Shown here piece after piece: positions 1 through 7,015 of a stretch of DNA of 9,944 bases. The DNA is taken from the NCBI GenBank assembly GCA_035690885.1, contig DASSKC010000049.1, positions 1 through 9,944 of the forward strand. Reading direction: 5' to 3'. Origin of the DNA: Oleiagrimonas sp035690885 (GTDB lineage: Bacteria; Pseudomonadota; Gammaproteobacteria; Xanthomonadales; Rhodanobacteraceae). Positions within the stretch are counted from its first letter, which is position 1, and every line of letters begins with the position of its first letter. The translations under genes and the position numbers were made by a program. Below the pieces are notes generated by a model. That model had not been told where the DNA came from. It was given only the letters and a program-made list of their open reading frames with translations, and did not search any database.

Positions 1-696
1 GGCGATGATGCCCGGCTCGGTGATGCCGATGTAGCGGTTGTGGCGACGGCGCTGCTTGGTGTGAGCGATGGTGGCGCCCTTCATCGGCCCCTTCATGGCC
101 CCGGGACCGCAGCCTGTGCATACGTCGAGCATGCGCAGGCCGAGCTGGTAGCCGACATCCTTGGTGTAGTCGTACTCGTGGCGCGAGATGGAATGGCCAC
201 CCCAGCACACCACCAGACACGGATCCACATGCGGGATGAGGATGCGCGCGTTGCGCAGGATCTCGAACACGGCGTGGGTCAGACCGGAGGAGTCGTCCAG
301 CCGGAAGCCGCCACGTTCCAGCGTGGTGGCCACGTAGACGATATCGCGCACCACCGCCATCAGCAGTTCGTTGATGCCGCGGATGATCTTGCCGTCGACG
401 AATGCGCGTGCCGGGGCATTGCTCAGCTCGATCTTGATGCCGCGATCCTGTTGCAGGACCTGGATGTCGAAGTCCGGGTACTCGCCCAGCATGCCGCGCG
501 GATCATCGCTCAAGTTGCCGGATGTCAGCACCGCCAATGCGCAACGACGCAGCAAGGCATGCAAGCCCGAGTCGCTGGCATCGCGCAGGCGCGTGACCTC
601 CTCGCGCGAAAGGACATCAAGACTTCCGCCGGCCGGCGAAATGCGGGTACTGACGGTTTTGGCGTGCGTGCGGCGAGGTGTGGTCACGGCATTCAT
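1..696 (-). CDS. ppnN: Pyrimidine/purine nucleotide 5'-monophosphate nucleosidase PpnN (YgdH, LOG family), 5' part only
   Basis: The frame is open from an ATG at 696 to the left edge, giving the first 232 residues; the rest lies outside the window. From memory it aligns with E. coli PpnN (YgdH, about 454 residues) almost from its N-terminus: ISPAGGSLDVLS, then FVDGKIIRGINELL, ILRNARILIP, a CWGGHS motif at residues 164-169 and the glycine-rich CTGCGPGAM at 193-201, where the Rossmann-like LOG domain begins. The family's PGGxGTxxE motif would come after the cut. Known members hydrolyse the N-glycosidic bond of nucleoside monophosphates, giving base plus ribose 5-phosphate; E. coli PpnN is cytoplasmic and stimulated by (p)ppGpp. 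There is an N-terminal extension of about 18 residues compared with E. coli. An AGGAG lies at 713-709, 12 bases before the ATG, which is rather far. A small hairpin (stem 715-719 with 726-730) sits just upstream of it. Family assignment is firm. Confidence 0.93.
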   Translation of the reverse strand, partial: MNAVTTPRRTHAKTVSTRISPAGGSLDVLSREEVTRLRDASDSGLHALLRRCALAVLTSGNLSDDPRGMLGEYPDFDIQVLQQDRGIKIELSNAPARAFVDGKIIRGINELLMAVVRDIVYVATTLERGGFRLDDSSGLTHAVFEILRNARILIPHVDPCLVVCWGGHSISRHEYDYTKDVGYQLGLRMLDVCTGCGPGAMKGPMKGATIAHTKQRRRHNRYIGITEPGIIA

Positions 697-770
697 GAAT
701 CGGCAATTCTCCTGGCCGCACAAGCGCGGCAGACAACCAGCTTAGCATTGGAAATACGCGTACATGACGC

Positions 771-806
771 AAAAAAACCGGCGCCCCGCCAAGCGAGAGC
801 GCCGGT
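771..806 (-). terminator. Rho-independent terminator of the TonB-dependent receptor gene
   Basis: Read on the minus strand, an 8-bp perfect stem ACCGGCGC / GCGCCGGT (806-799 pairing with 784-777) encloses a 14-base loop and runs straight into seven T residues (777-771). It begins 24 bases after the receptor stop codon. It separates the receptor transcript from ppnN, the next gene on the same strand, whose ATG is 75 bases further on; ppnN therefore probably has its own promoter in 697-770, although I see no convincing -35/-10 pair there. Confidence 0.88.
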
Positions 807-829
807 GATCGAACTCACTGCAACATGGC

Positions 830-3800
830 TCAGAACGTGTAGCGCAGCGTCAACAGGATCGACCAGCGCGACACGGTACGCGTCGGATTGAAGCCGGCGT
901 CGTATACGGAGAGCTCCTGCGGCTGGTAGTTACCGGCGTCGTCGGTGGGCAAGTAGTAGATGTACTGGCCCTTGTCGTTGATCCCCGTGTAACCAGCCAA
1001 GGTACGCGTGTCGAAGGACCCGACATTGCGCACGTGGCCCCAATCGCTGTTGACCAGATTCAGGAAGTTGTAGATGTCCAGACGAATGATGCCTTTGTTG
1101 CCCTCGAAAAAGCCCGGTATTTCCTGCTGGATCGACAGGTCCACGCGGTTGCTCCACGGCGAGTGCGCCTCGTTGCGATGTGCGATCTGGCCACGGTGAC
1201 TGCTGAGGTAATCATCCGAGCTGATGAAGTCCTGGAACTGCTGGATGACCTTGGCACTCGCCGAACCATAGGTGACCAGCGAATCGTTGACCTTCGGGAT
1301 GTAGACAGGGTCCTCGTAGGAAATGCCGTCACCGTTGGCATCGCCGGAGAAGATCCAGCTGTACGGCAAGCCGTCATGACCGACGTAGAACGCCGACACG
1401 CTGGTGAAGTAGTTGCCGAAGAACGCATGCTTCCACGAGATCGACGCCTTGATCGAGCGCGCGATATTGCGCGTGGCGATGGTCGCGTTGTTGGTGTTGG
1501 GATTGATGCGCACGACGTACTTGTAGCCCGAGGACGCCTGCGAGCTGTTGCCCGGATTGACTTCCGTGGCGTGGGTCAACGTGCCGCTGAGGGACGCCGC
1601 CCAACCTTGCGCGAACGGTTTGCGCAACGAGAGGGTCAAACTGTCGCTCTTGCCGCCATCGGTGTTGCTTAGCAGCGTCGAGTTGGTGGCAAAATTCGGG
1701 TTGTGCCCGTGATTGGGCGTATTGGTCAGATAATCGTACGACTCGGGCGTACTCAGGTCCGGAATACGCTGACCCGTGGCACGGTCGATCAGGTAATGGC
1801 CGCTGTACGGATCAACGTAAAACGTCTTGCGCCCGTCAGGCAGTGTGCCGCTGGGCGTACCCAGATTCAGCGCCTGATACAGGATGGCATTGTGCGCCTT
1901 GATATGCAGATATTGGGCCGACGCGATCAAACCCATCCACGGCAATTGACGATCCAGCGCCAAGCTGAATTTCCACACGCTCGGCAGTTGGAAATTCGGG
2001 CCAATCGTGTCCACGTCCATGATGGTGTTGCTTTTGGCGGGGATCGGCGGATTGTTGACCGGGTCACTGACATCAAATGGTGGCGCGGACGGATCGCGCG
2101 AACGATACGTTGCCACGGTAATACCGTTGTTCTGGTACGGATTGGTCATCCACACCGTCGGCGGCACGGTCTGGAACAGGCCGAAGCCACCACGCAGCTG
2201 CATCAACTGGTCGGTGTCGAAGTTGTAGTTGAACGACACGCGCGGCTCGAGGCTGCGGTTGTCCCAACCCAGCGCGTTGTTGTTGGGGTAACCAAACGCC
2301 TGCTCGAACTTGGCGTTGTATAACGGCTTGTGGTCAGCCTTGGGAATGTTCAGGCGCAAACCAAACTGGATGGACAGATTGCGTGTTGCCTGCCACGTGT
2401 CCTGAACGAACGGACTGATCTGCGAGTAAGTCCATTTTGCTGCCACATCATCAAGCGTGTAGCCAGGCGCTGGCTGATAGAGATCGTACTGGTAGTAGTT
2501 CTTGTTTTTGAAGGCGGCGATCGAGTCGAACTGATAATGGCCAAATTCCGTGCGACCGAACAGGTTGTAGATCTTGTTGCGTTCGTAGTACACGCCACCC
2601 TTGAAGGTGTGGTCGCCTGCGTAATAGGTTCCAGCAAAAAAGAACGTGCTCTTCTTCGTGTCGACCTTGTTGTAATGACGGTACTGCTCGGTGCCGAGGT
2701 TGACCACGGGTGAATCCGGACCGTCAATGTGCACATTGATCTGCGGCTGCTGGAACGGGATCTGGGTATTTTGCACGTAGTGCTGATAAGCCAGCTTGGT
2801 CTGCGTGGAGAAGTTCATCGACCAGTCGTCGTAGAACGTCAGCGAGTAGTTGTCCGTGGTGACCTGCTTGACGTCGCTGTAGCTGCTCAGACCGATGCTG
2901 TTGTACGAGTTACCGCGCAGTTCCGGCAAGGTTTCCTTGGTGCGGTTGTAACTGAGGCTGGCGCGGTGGTTGCTGCTGATGTTCCAGTCGATCTTGGCCA
3001 GGTAACGATCATCCTTCAACGTGACCGCGGAGCTGCCGCCAAACGTACCCGGATGCAGCCCGTAGCCCTTGGCGATATTGATGATCTTCTGCACGTCGCC
3101 CGGGGACAACTTGCCCCCCTTGGATGGTCCATCGCCAAGACTGTAATCGAGCCCGTTGACCGAGTCGGCGCCGATACCGGAGGTGCGCTGACGCTCGACC
3201 GCGACGAAGAAGAACAGCTTGTCCTTGACGATCGGCCCGCCCAGCGTGAAGCCGCCGGTCCAGTCCTTGTCGTAGCCGTTGTAGTTGTAGTCCGGATCAC
3301 TGCTGTCCAGCCAGCCGGCGTTGCCGACCATGTCATCGGCATTGCGGTAGGCGTAGTACAGCGAACCGTGGAACTCGTTGGTACCGGACTTGGTCACCGC
3401 GTTGACCGCCGCGCCGACGGTGTCGGAGGCGACGTCGAAATTGGCGGTGGAGATGTTGTACTCGGCAATGGTGTCGACCGAGATCGGCGAGTTCTGGTAC
3501 GGCAGGCCGTTGGCGTTCAAGCCGAACGGATCGCCGATCGACACGCCATCGACCGAAATGGTGTTGTAACGGTTGGGCATGCCGGCCATGGAGAACGAGC
3601 CGTCGCCCTGATCGGTGACCATGATGCGCGGGTCCAGACGCACGATATCGTCGATGGAGCGGTTGCCCTTGGGCGTGGACACCAGTTCACGGTGCGAGAT
3701 ATTGGTCGACAGACCCTTGTTGGTCGGGGAAAACGTGCGCGCCAGGGCGTTGGCCGAGACCGTCACCGCTGACAACTGCTGCGCGTTGACTTCGGACGGC

Positions 3801-4144
3801 TTCATGATCAGGTTGATCGCGCTGCTCTTGCCCAGCTGCAGGAAAAAGCCTTCGCGCTCAGCCTGGTTCAGACCCGCCTTGGACACCGTGATGTCGTAGG
3901 GACCGCCGACACGCAGGCCGCGCGCGTTGTAGCTGCCGTCGGCGCTGGTGGTGACGATCTTGGTCGTGCCCGAAGGCTCGTGCACGATGGTGACGGTGGC
4001 GCCGGAGACCGGCTGCCCGTCGGCATTGACCACCACGCCGGTGACTCCCGACGAGGTGACGTTCTGTGCCATCACGACGGGCGGAGCGGCCAGCAACGAT
4101 GCAATGGCGAACGGCAGCATCCCCCTGCGGATTCTGTTAGTCAT
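830..4144 (-). CDS. Oar-like TonB-dependent outer-membrane receptor with N-terminal carboxypeptidase-regulatory-like domain
   Basis: The product is 1104 residues from the ATG at 4144. This start gives a clean signal peptide (positive MTNRIRR, a hydrophobic stretch, VMA-Q cleavage after residue 26). An ATG 17 codons upstream (4195) would bury the signal and is rejected; a weak AAAGG precedes 4144. After the signal come a carboxypeptidase regulatory-like beta-sandwich (about 31-115), a possible TonB box (AVTVSA, about 126-131), the plug (about 145-255, with SVDGVSIGD) and a long 22-strand-type barrel ending in LRYTF. A terminal Phe preceded by alternating residues is the usual outer-membrane barrel signal. 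This is the Oar architecture: very long, with the extra N-terminal domain and a DANGDG acidic loop at 935-940. The substrate cannot be told from sequence; relatives are variously linked to uptake of polymers or to protein export. No ExbB, TonB or transporter gene is adjacent. The gene has its own leader and terminator and looks monocistronic. Confidence 0.93.
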   Translation of the reverse strand: MTNRIRRGMLPFAIASLLAAPPVVMAQNVTSSGVTGVVVNADGQPVSGATVTIVHEPSGTTKIVTTSADGSYNARGLRVGGPYDITVSKAGLNQAEREGFFLQLGKSSAINLIMKPSEVNAQQLSAVTVSANALARTFSPTNKGLSTNISHRELVSTPKGNRSIDDIVRLDPRIMVTDQGDGSFSMAGMPNRYNTISVDGVSIGDPFGLNANGLPYQNSPISVDTIAEYNISTANFDVASDTVGAAVNAVTKSGTNEFHGSLYYAYRNADDMVGNAGWLDSSDPDYNYNGYDKDWTGGFTLGGPIVKDKLFFFVAVERQRTSGIGADSVNGLDYSLGDGPSKGGKLSPGDVQKIINIAKGYGLHPGTFGGSSAVTLKDDRYLAKIDWNISSNHRASLSYNRTKETLPELRGNSYNSIGLSSYSDVKQVTTDNYSLTFYDDWSMNFSTQTKLAYQHYVQNTQIPFQQPQINVHIDGPDSPVVNLGTEQYRHYNKVDTKKSTFFFAGTYYAGDHTFKGGVYYERNKIYNLFGRTEFGHYQFDSIAAFKNKNYYQYDLYQPAPGYTLDDVAAKWTYSQISPFVQDTWQATRNLSIQFGLRLNIPKADHKPLYNAKFEQAFGYPNNNALGWDNRSLEPRVSFNYNFDTDQLMQLRGGFGLFQTVPPTVWMTNPYQNNGITVATYRSRDPSAPPFDVSDPVNNPPIPAKSNTIMDVDTIGPNFQLPSVWKFSLALDRQLPWMGLIASAQYLHIKAHNAILYQALNLGTPSGTLPDGRKTFYVDPYSGHYLIDRATGQRIPDLSTPESYDYLTNTPNHGHNPNFATNSTLLSNTDGGKSDSLTLSLRKPFAQGWAASLSGTLTHATEVNPGNSSQASSGYKYVVRINPNTNNATIATRNIARSIKASISWKHAFFGNYFTSVSAFYVGHDGLPYSWIFSGDANGDGISYEDPVYIPKVNDSLVTYGSASAKVIQQFQDFISSDDYLSSHRGQIAHRNEAHSPWSNRVDLSIQQEIPGFFEGNKGIIRLDIYNFLNLVNSDWGHVRNVGSFDTRTLAGYTGINDKGQYIYYLPTDDAGNYQPQELSVYDAGFNPTRTVSRWSILLTLRYTF

Positions 4145-4181
4145 GGTTTCAACCTTTGGCTTGCAACGCGAAGAAGAAAGT

Positions 4182-4239
4182 ATGCGGAACCGCATGTCCC
4201 GCGCTCATGTACCCACATGTTGTGCAGGCGCCACGCCTG
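4182..4239 (-). repeat. Three short inverted repeats in the receptor leader
   Basis: Three perfect dyads follow one another. CAGGCG-CCA-CGCCTG spans 4225-4239 (stem 6, loop 3). CATGT-ACCC-ACATG spans 4206-4219 (stem 5, loop 4). ATGCGG-AA-CCGCAT spans 4182-4195 (stem 6, spacer 2), ending about 38 bases before the receptor ATG. They could be mRNA hairpins in the leader or protein-binding sites. None has a T-run that would make it a terminator. Confidence 0.5.
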
Positions 4240-4314
4240 ACAAACCGGCCCGCTCGGGTCCGATATCCCCATTTGTCATATGTCGACGCGCACCGCCTCG
4301 GTAGCTACGTCGGC

Positions 4315-4331
4315 GTTAAACGAATTTTAAC
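4315..4331. promoter_or_regulatory. Inverted repeat GTTAAA-N5-TTTAAC over the candidate -10, possible operator
   Basis: A perfect 6-bp dyad with a 5-base spacer spans 4315-4331 and covers the candidate -10 hexamer (4324-4329) of the receptor promoter. This is the position and size expected of a repressor site, but I do not recognise the motif as that of a named regulator. It is AT-rich in a GC-rich setting, so chance is less likely than for a GC palindrome. Confidence 0.4.
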
Positions 4332-4351
4332 AACAACTGCACATCGTGCAA
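4324..4351 (-). promoter_or_regulatory. Candidate sigma70 promoter for the receptor gene
   Basis: On the minus strand TTGCAC (4351-4346), a 16-base spacer and TAAAAT (4329-4324) match the -35/-10 consensus at four and five of six positions. Transcription would start near 4317. It is the best promoter-like match I could find in the leader; no experimental support can be inferred. Confidence 0.45.
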
Positions 4352-4394
4352 CTGCCGTCCGAGCATTGTCCCCATGATCGATGACGGGAATGTG

Positions 4395-6143
4395 TCAACT
4401 GCGCCCCAGATAACGTGTCCGCTTGGCCGGCTTGAGGTACTCGAGGTCCAGCACGACCATGCCGTCGACACAACCGGAAAACTCCGGATCTTCCCCGAAA
4501 TCAAGAAACTGCACGCCGTCGGGATCGACCAGATCGACGTATTGCCGATACAGCACCGGCAACGTCACACCGAGTGCATCCAGGTGATGACGCAAATGCC
4601 CCAGACCCTTTGCCGGGTCCATGCCCGCCAGTTCGGCGCGCACGCCGTCAAGCACCAGCGCCGACACCTGGAACGGCCGCCGTGCGCTGGCCAGTCCGGG
4701 CACGCCGAAATAATGTTTGTGCGCAGCCACGATCCATTCGCGCGCTTCCAGCGGCAAACTGACCGACAGGCTGACCGGGCCGAACAGGTAGCGCACCTCC
4801 GGGTTCTGCTTGAGGTACAGCCCGATGCCGCGCCACAGATGGTCCAGTGCACGCGAACGCCAGTACGCCGGCGCAATGAAACTGCGACCGAGCTCCAGAC
4901 CACGGGTCAAGCGGTCCGACAACTCATCGGTGTAATCAAACAGGCTGGCGCTGTACAAGCCTTGCTGGCCGTGCCTCGCCTGGATGCGTCCACCATGCCC
5001 GAACCGATAGGCACCGACGATGCGTCGGGCCGATGCATCCCACAGCACCAGATGCTCGTAATACGGATCGTAACTGTCCAGATCGCAGCGCGTGCCGGTG
5101 CCCTCACCGACGCGGCGAAAGGTCAACTCGCGCAAGCGCCCCAGCTCGCGCATCACGGCGCTGTCGCCGGCGGCGGCGCCGGGCAACAACCAGGCCTGTT
5201 GATTGCGCGCCACTTCGGCCAGCAGCTGGCCACGTTGCGCAAACTCGGCCTCGATGGCCTCGACCGGTTCGGGATGCGCGATCGGTACCTGTCCACCGAA
5301 GATCACGCCGCGGTTGCGCGCCAGCCGGTACACGTGGCGGCGCATCAGGCGCGCCGCCTGACGGCTGTCGCCATCGCTGCGCTGGCGGATCTCGTCGGCA
5401 TCGATCAACGCACCGACGCGCATGCGGACGGATTTTTCGCGCGGCGCAACCGCCTCGCGCGGCAGCATGGCCGTGGCCAGCGGCTTGGCCAGCATCGACA
5501 TGCCGTAGAACGCGGTCGAATTGCGCGCGCCGATATGCACGGGCAAGACCGGCGCGCCGGTATGCATGGCGATGCGCGCGAAACCGTCAAACCAGCGTCC
5601 GTCGCGCACACCGGCCGGGCGCATGCGCGAGACCTCGCCGGCCGGAAACATCACCAGCGCCATGCCGGCGTCCAATGCACGAAACACGCTGCGCATGCGC
5701 GAGGTCGCGCCACCACCGAACACATCCACAGGCAGCAGCAGCTCGTTCAGTTGCGGCACCATGTTCAGTACATCATTGCCGAGCATGCGCACGTCTCGCC
5801 GCACGCGGCCAATCACATGCAGCAGCGTCAACGCATCGACCATGCCCAGCGGGTGGTTGGCGACCACCAGCAACGGCCCGTCGACCGGGATGTGTTCCAG
5901 TTCGCGCGGCGTGAGTCGGCAATTGACGCGCTGCTGGGTCAGCGACCGCTCGACAAACTCGAACCCGCACAGCCCCTCCAGTTCGGCCAAGGCCCGGTTG
6001 AACCCGGCCTCGTCAGCCAGGCGCCCCAGCAAACCCGCCACAGGACGGCGGATATGCGGGTGCTGCGCCAGCCATGGCAGACGCTCGGTGAGCGTGCGTT
6101 CAATGCTCAGCATGCCTGCGTGTTCCTCTTCAGACCCGTTCAT
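4395..6143 (-). CDS. olsF: OlsF-like bifunctional acyltransferase: N-terminal PlsC-type O-acyltransferase fused to C-terminal OlsB-type N-acyltransferase
   Basis: From the chosen ATG at 6143 the product is 582 residues. The N-terminal half is a lysophospholipid acyltransferase domain: NHPLGMVD (His97, Asp103; H-x5-D rather than the classical H-x4-D) and FPAGEVSR (166-173) as the acceptor-site block. The C-terminal half (about 320-520) resembles GNAT/OlsB acyl-ACP N-acyltransferases, with YYEHLVLWD, LELGRS (416-421) and a following AYWRSRALDHLWRGI segment. This two-domain order is that of OlsF, which makes ornithine lipid by N-acylating ornithine and then O-acylating the product at the inner face of the membrane; older annotations call such proteins hemolysins. 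Ornithine as the amino acid is inferred; glycine or another substrate is possible. The gene lies directly after yhgN on the same strand. In-frame ATGs also exist at 6200 (its A overlaps the yhgN TGA), 6155 and 6113; only 6143 has a well-placed GGAG. Confidence 0.8.
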   Translation of the reverse strand: MNGSEEEHAGMLSIERTLTERLPWLAQHPHIRRPVAGLLGRLADEAGFNRALAELEGLCGFEFVERSLTQQRVNCRLTPRELEHIPVDGPLLVVANHPLGMVDALTLLHVIGRVRRDVRMLGNDVLNMVPQLNELLLPVDVFGGGATSRMRSVFRALDAGMALVMFPAGEVSRMRPAGVRDGRWFDGFARIAMHTGAPVLPVHIGARNSTAFYGMSMLAKPLATAMLPREAVAPREKSVRMRVGALIDADEIRQRSDGDSRQAARLMRRHVYRLARNRGVIFGGQVPIAHPEPVEAIEAEFAQRGQLLAEVARNQQAWLLPGAAAGDSAVMRELGRLRELTFRRVGEGTGTRCDLDSYDPYYEHLVLWDASARRIVGAYRFGHGGRIQARHGQQGLYSASLFDYTDELSDRLTRGLELGRSFIAPAYWRSRALDHLWRGIGLYLKQNPEVRYLFGPVSLSVSLPLEAREWIVAAHKHYFGVPGLASARRPFQVSALVLDGVRAELAGMDPAKGLGHLRHHLDALGVTLPVLYRQYVDLVDPDGVQFLDFGEDPEFSGCVDGMVVLDLEYLKPAKRTRYLGRS

Positions 6144-6149
6144 GCCGGG

Positions 6150-6153
6150 CTCC
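6150..6153 (-). promoter_or_regulatory. Ribosome binding site GGAG deciding the acyltransferase start
   Basis: GGAG lies 6 bases before the ATG at 6143. The alternative ATG at 6200 has no such sequence but forms a TGATG stop-start overlap with yhgN, so translational coupling from 6200 cannot be excluded; it would add 19 residues that look unstructured. The ATG at 6113 has AGGA 10 bases upstream and would start the protein at MLSIERTL, close to where I expect relatives to begin. Confidence 0.5.
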
Positions 6154-6199
6154 ATGTTACACAACAAACCGTTTGTGTCGCGTGACAGGTCATCGCACA

Positions 6200-6814
6200 T
6201 CAAAGACCGCTGGCTTGCACGTAATGAGCGATGCCGTCCAGGAACATTTGCACCGACAGCGCAATCAGCAGCATGCCCATCACCTTTTCCAGCGCCGACA
6301 GCACGCTTTCACCAAGCAGCTTGAACAGATACGTCGAGCACAACAGGATGACCGCGGTCGCCAGCCACGCGATGAACAGCGCCGCACCCCACTCCAGGAT
6401 GCGTCCGGGCTGCGCCGTGGTGAACAGCAGCAACGCGGCCATGGCCGAGGGCCCGGCCACGCCGGGAATGGCCATGGGCACGATGAACGGCTCGCCGCCG
6501 GTGGTCTTGCCGAAAATGCCACTGCCGTCGGCTGGCGGGAACACCAGGCGGATGCCGATCAGGAACAGCACGATGCCGCCGGCAATGCTGACCGAATCCT
6601 GCTTGAGCTGAAGCAATTGCAGGATGTACTGACCACCGACCAGAAAGCCGAGAAGCACCACCAGCGCGATCAGCAACTCGCGCACCATCACGAAACGCCG
6701 GCGCTTGGGCGGCACATCCTTGAGCAGGCTCAGGAACAGCGGGATGTTGCCCAGCGGATCCATCACCAGGAACAGCAGGATGCCTGCCGACAGTGTGGTC
6801 ATGTGCGAATCCAT
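6200..6814 (-). CDS. yhgN: MarC/YhgN-family inner-membrane protein (UPF0056)
   Basis: This 204-residue hydrophobic protein matches E. coli YhgN from memory along its whole length: MDPLGNIPLF (18-27), KRRRFVMVRELLIALVV, SIAGGIVLFLIGI, EPFIVPMAIP, VAGPSAMAALLL and a C-terminal MGMLLIALSVQMFLDGI. About six membrane segments are visible (roughly 8-30, 43-66, 75-95, 110-135, 143-168 and 180-198), the usual MarC topology. The family's function is not established: the early link of MarC to multiple antibiotic resistance was not upheld, and transport of a small solute is only a suggestion. GGAG lies 8 bases before the ATG at 6814, so this start is preferred over the ATG four codons later. The TGA at 6202-6200 touches the acyltransferase reading frame, so the two genes probably share a transcript. 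Why a MarC protein would travel with a lipid acyltransferase is unknown. Confidence 0.92.
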   Translation of the reverse strand: MDSHMTTLSAGILLFLVMDPLGNIPLFLSLLKDVPPKRRRFVMVRELLIALVVLLGFLVGGQYILQLLQLKQDSVSIAGGIVLFLIGIRLVFPPADGSGIFGKTTGGEPFIVPMAIPGVAGPSAMAALLLFTTAQPGRILEWGAALFIAWLATAVILLCSTYLFKLLGESVLSALEKVMGMLLIALSVQMFLDGIAHYVQASGL

Positions 6815-6844
6815 GGGACAAACTCCAGTCGCTTGCGGGAAATG

Positions 6845-6880
6845 CGTTGCAGGAACGCACCGAAGTGCGCTCCTGCAACG
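6845..6880. repeat. REP-like long imperfect palindrome
   Basis: CGTTGCAGGA (6845-6854) pairs with TCCTGCAACG (6871-6880); after one A/C mismatch CGCAC (6856-6860) pairs with GTGCG (6865-6869) around a CGAA loop. This gives a 15-bp stem with one mismatch and no T-run on either side. Its AGGAxCGCAC core resembles the REP/SMAG-type palindromes scattered through genomes of this order, which is my recollection and not tested here. It lies 31 bases before yhgN and would be in that gene's leader if transcription starts further upstream. Confidence 0.6.
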
Positions 6881-6905
6881 AATCTCGAATAACTGTCTGT
6901 TTATC

Positions 6906-6989
6906 CGTCATTCCTGCGCAGGCAGGAATCCAGTGTCTTTGCCGTCAAACGATTGAAGACAATGGACCCCAGCCTTCGCTGGGGTGACG
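6906..6989. repeat. Two-hairpin intergenic repeat with CGTCA/TGACG ends
   Basis: The 84-bp element begins CGTCA and ends TGACG. Immediately inside are two perfect hairpins of the same geometry (8-bp stem, 4-base loop): ATTCCTGC/GCAGGAAT at 6910-6929 and ACCCCAGC/GCTGGGGT at 6966-6985. Between them are 36 bases including TCCAGTG and CAATGGA, which are nearly complementary, so the whole can fold as one cruciform. The design matches a widely dispersed proteobacterial family of 'GTCATTCC...GGAATCCAG' intergenic repeats or MITEs. I see no transposase and no obvious target-site duplication. Confidence 0.65.
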
Positions 6990-7015
6990 AGAGTCATTCG
7001 AGTACAGAATGGTTT

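Larger units (their letters stand above)
4145..4394. other. Intergenic leader of the receptor gene
   Basis: These 250 bases between the acyltransferase stop and the receptor start hold no credible gene. I see no terminator for the acyltransferase, so read-through into the receptor is possible. The stretch holds a candidate promoter at its right end and four short inverted repeats, annotated separately. If that promoter is used, the receptor mRNA has a leader of roughly 170 bases. Confidence 0.7.

Noticed and set aside
40..891. A plus-strand open frame of 283 codons over the left edge
   Set aside because: It runs opposite ppnN and across the receptor terminator; the minus strand carries the conserved PpnN motifs.
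2729..3772. A plus-strand open frame of about 347 codons inside the receptor gene
   Set aside because: It is antisense to the conserved plug and barrel region and shows no domain or ribosome site; it is a composition shadow.
4145..4195. Longer receptor start at the ATG at 4195
   Set aside because: It would put 17 residues ahead of a normal signal peptide; the ATG at 4144 gives a standard one.
4374..6185. A plus-strand open frame of about 600 codons fully opposite the acyltransferase gene
   Set aside because: Its product is rich in His, Gln, Arg and Ala with no recognisable fold, as expected for the antisense of a GC-rich gene. The minus strand encodes clear acyltransferase motifs.
6309..6911. 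A minus-strand frame of 200 codons overlapping yhgN in another frame
   Set aside because: It runs through the palindromic repeat and gives an unconserved Arg/Ala/His-rich product; the YhgN frame is the real one.
6966..7015. The hairpin at 6966-6985 as a terminator of the SDR gene
   Set aside because: The stem is strong, but no T-run follows on the minus strand and it fits better as one arm of the two-hairpin repeat.
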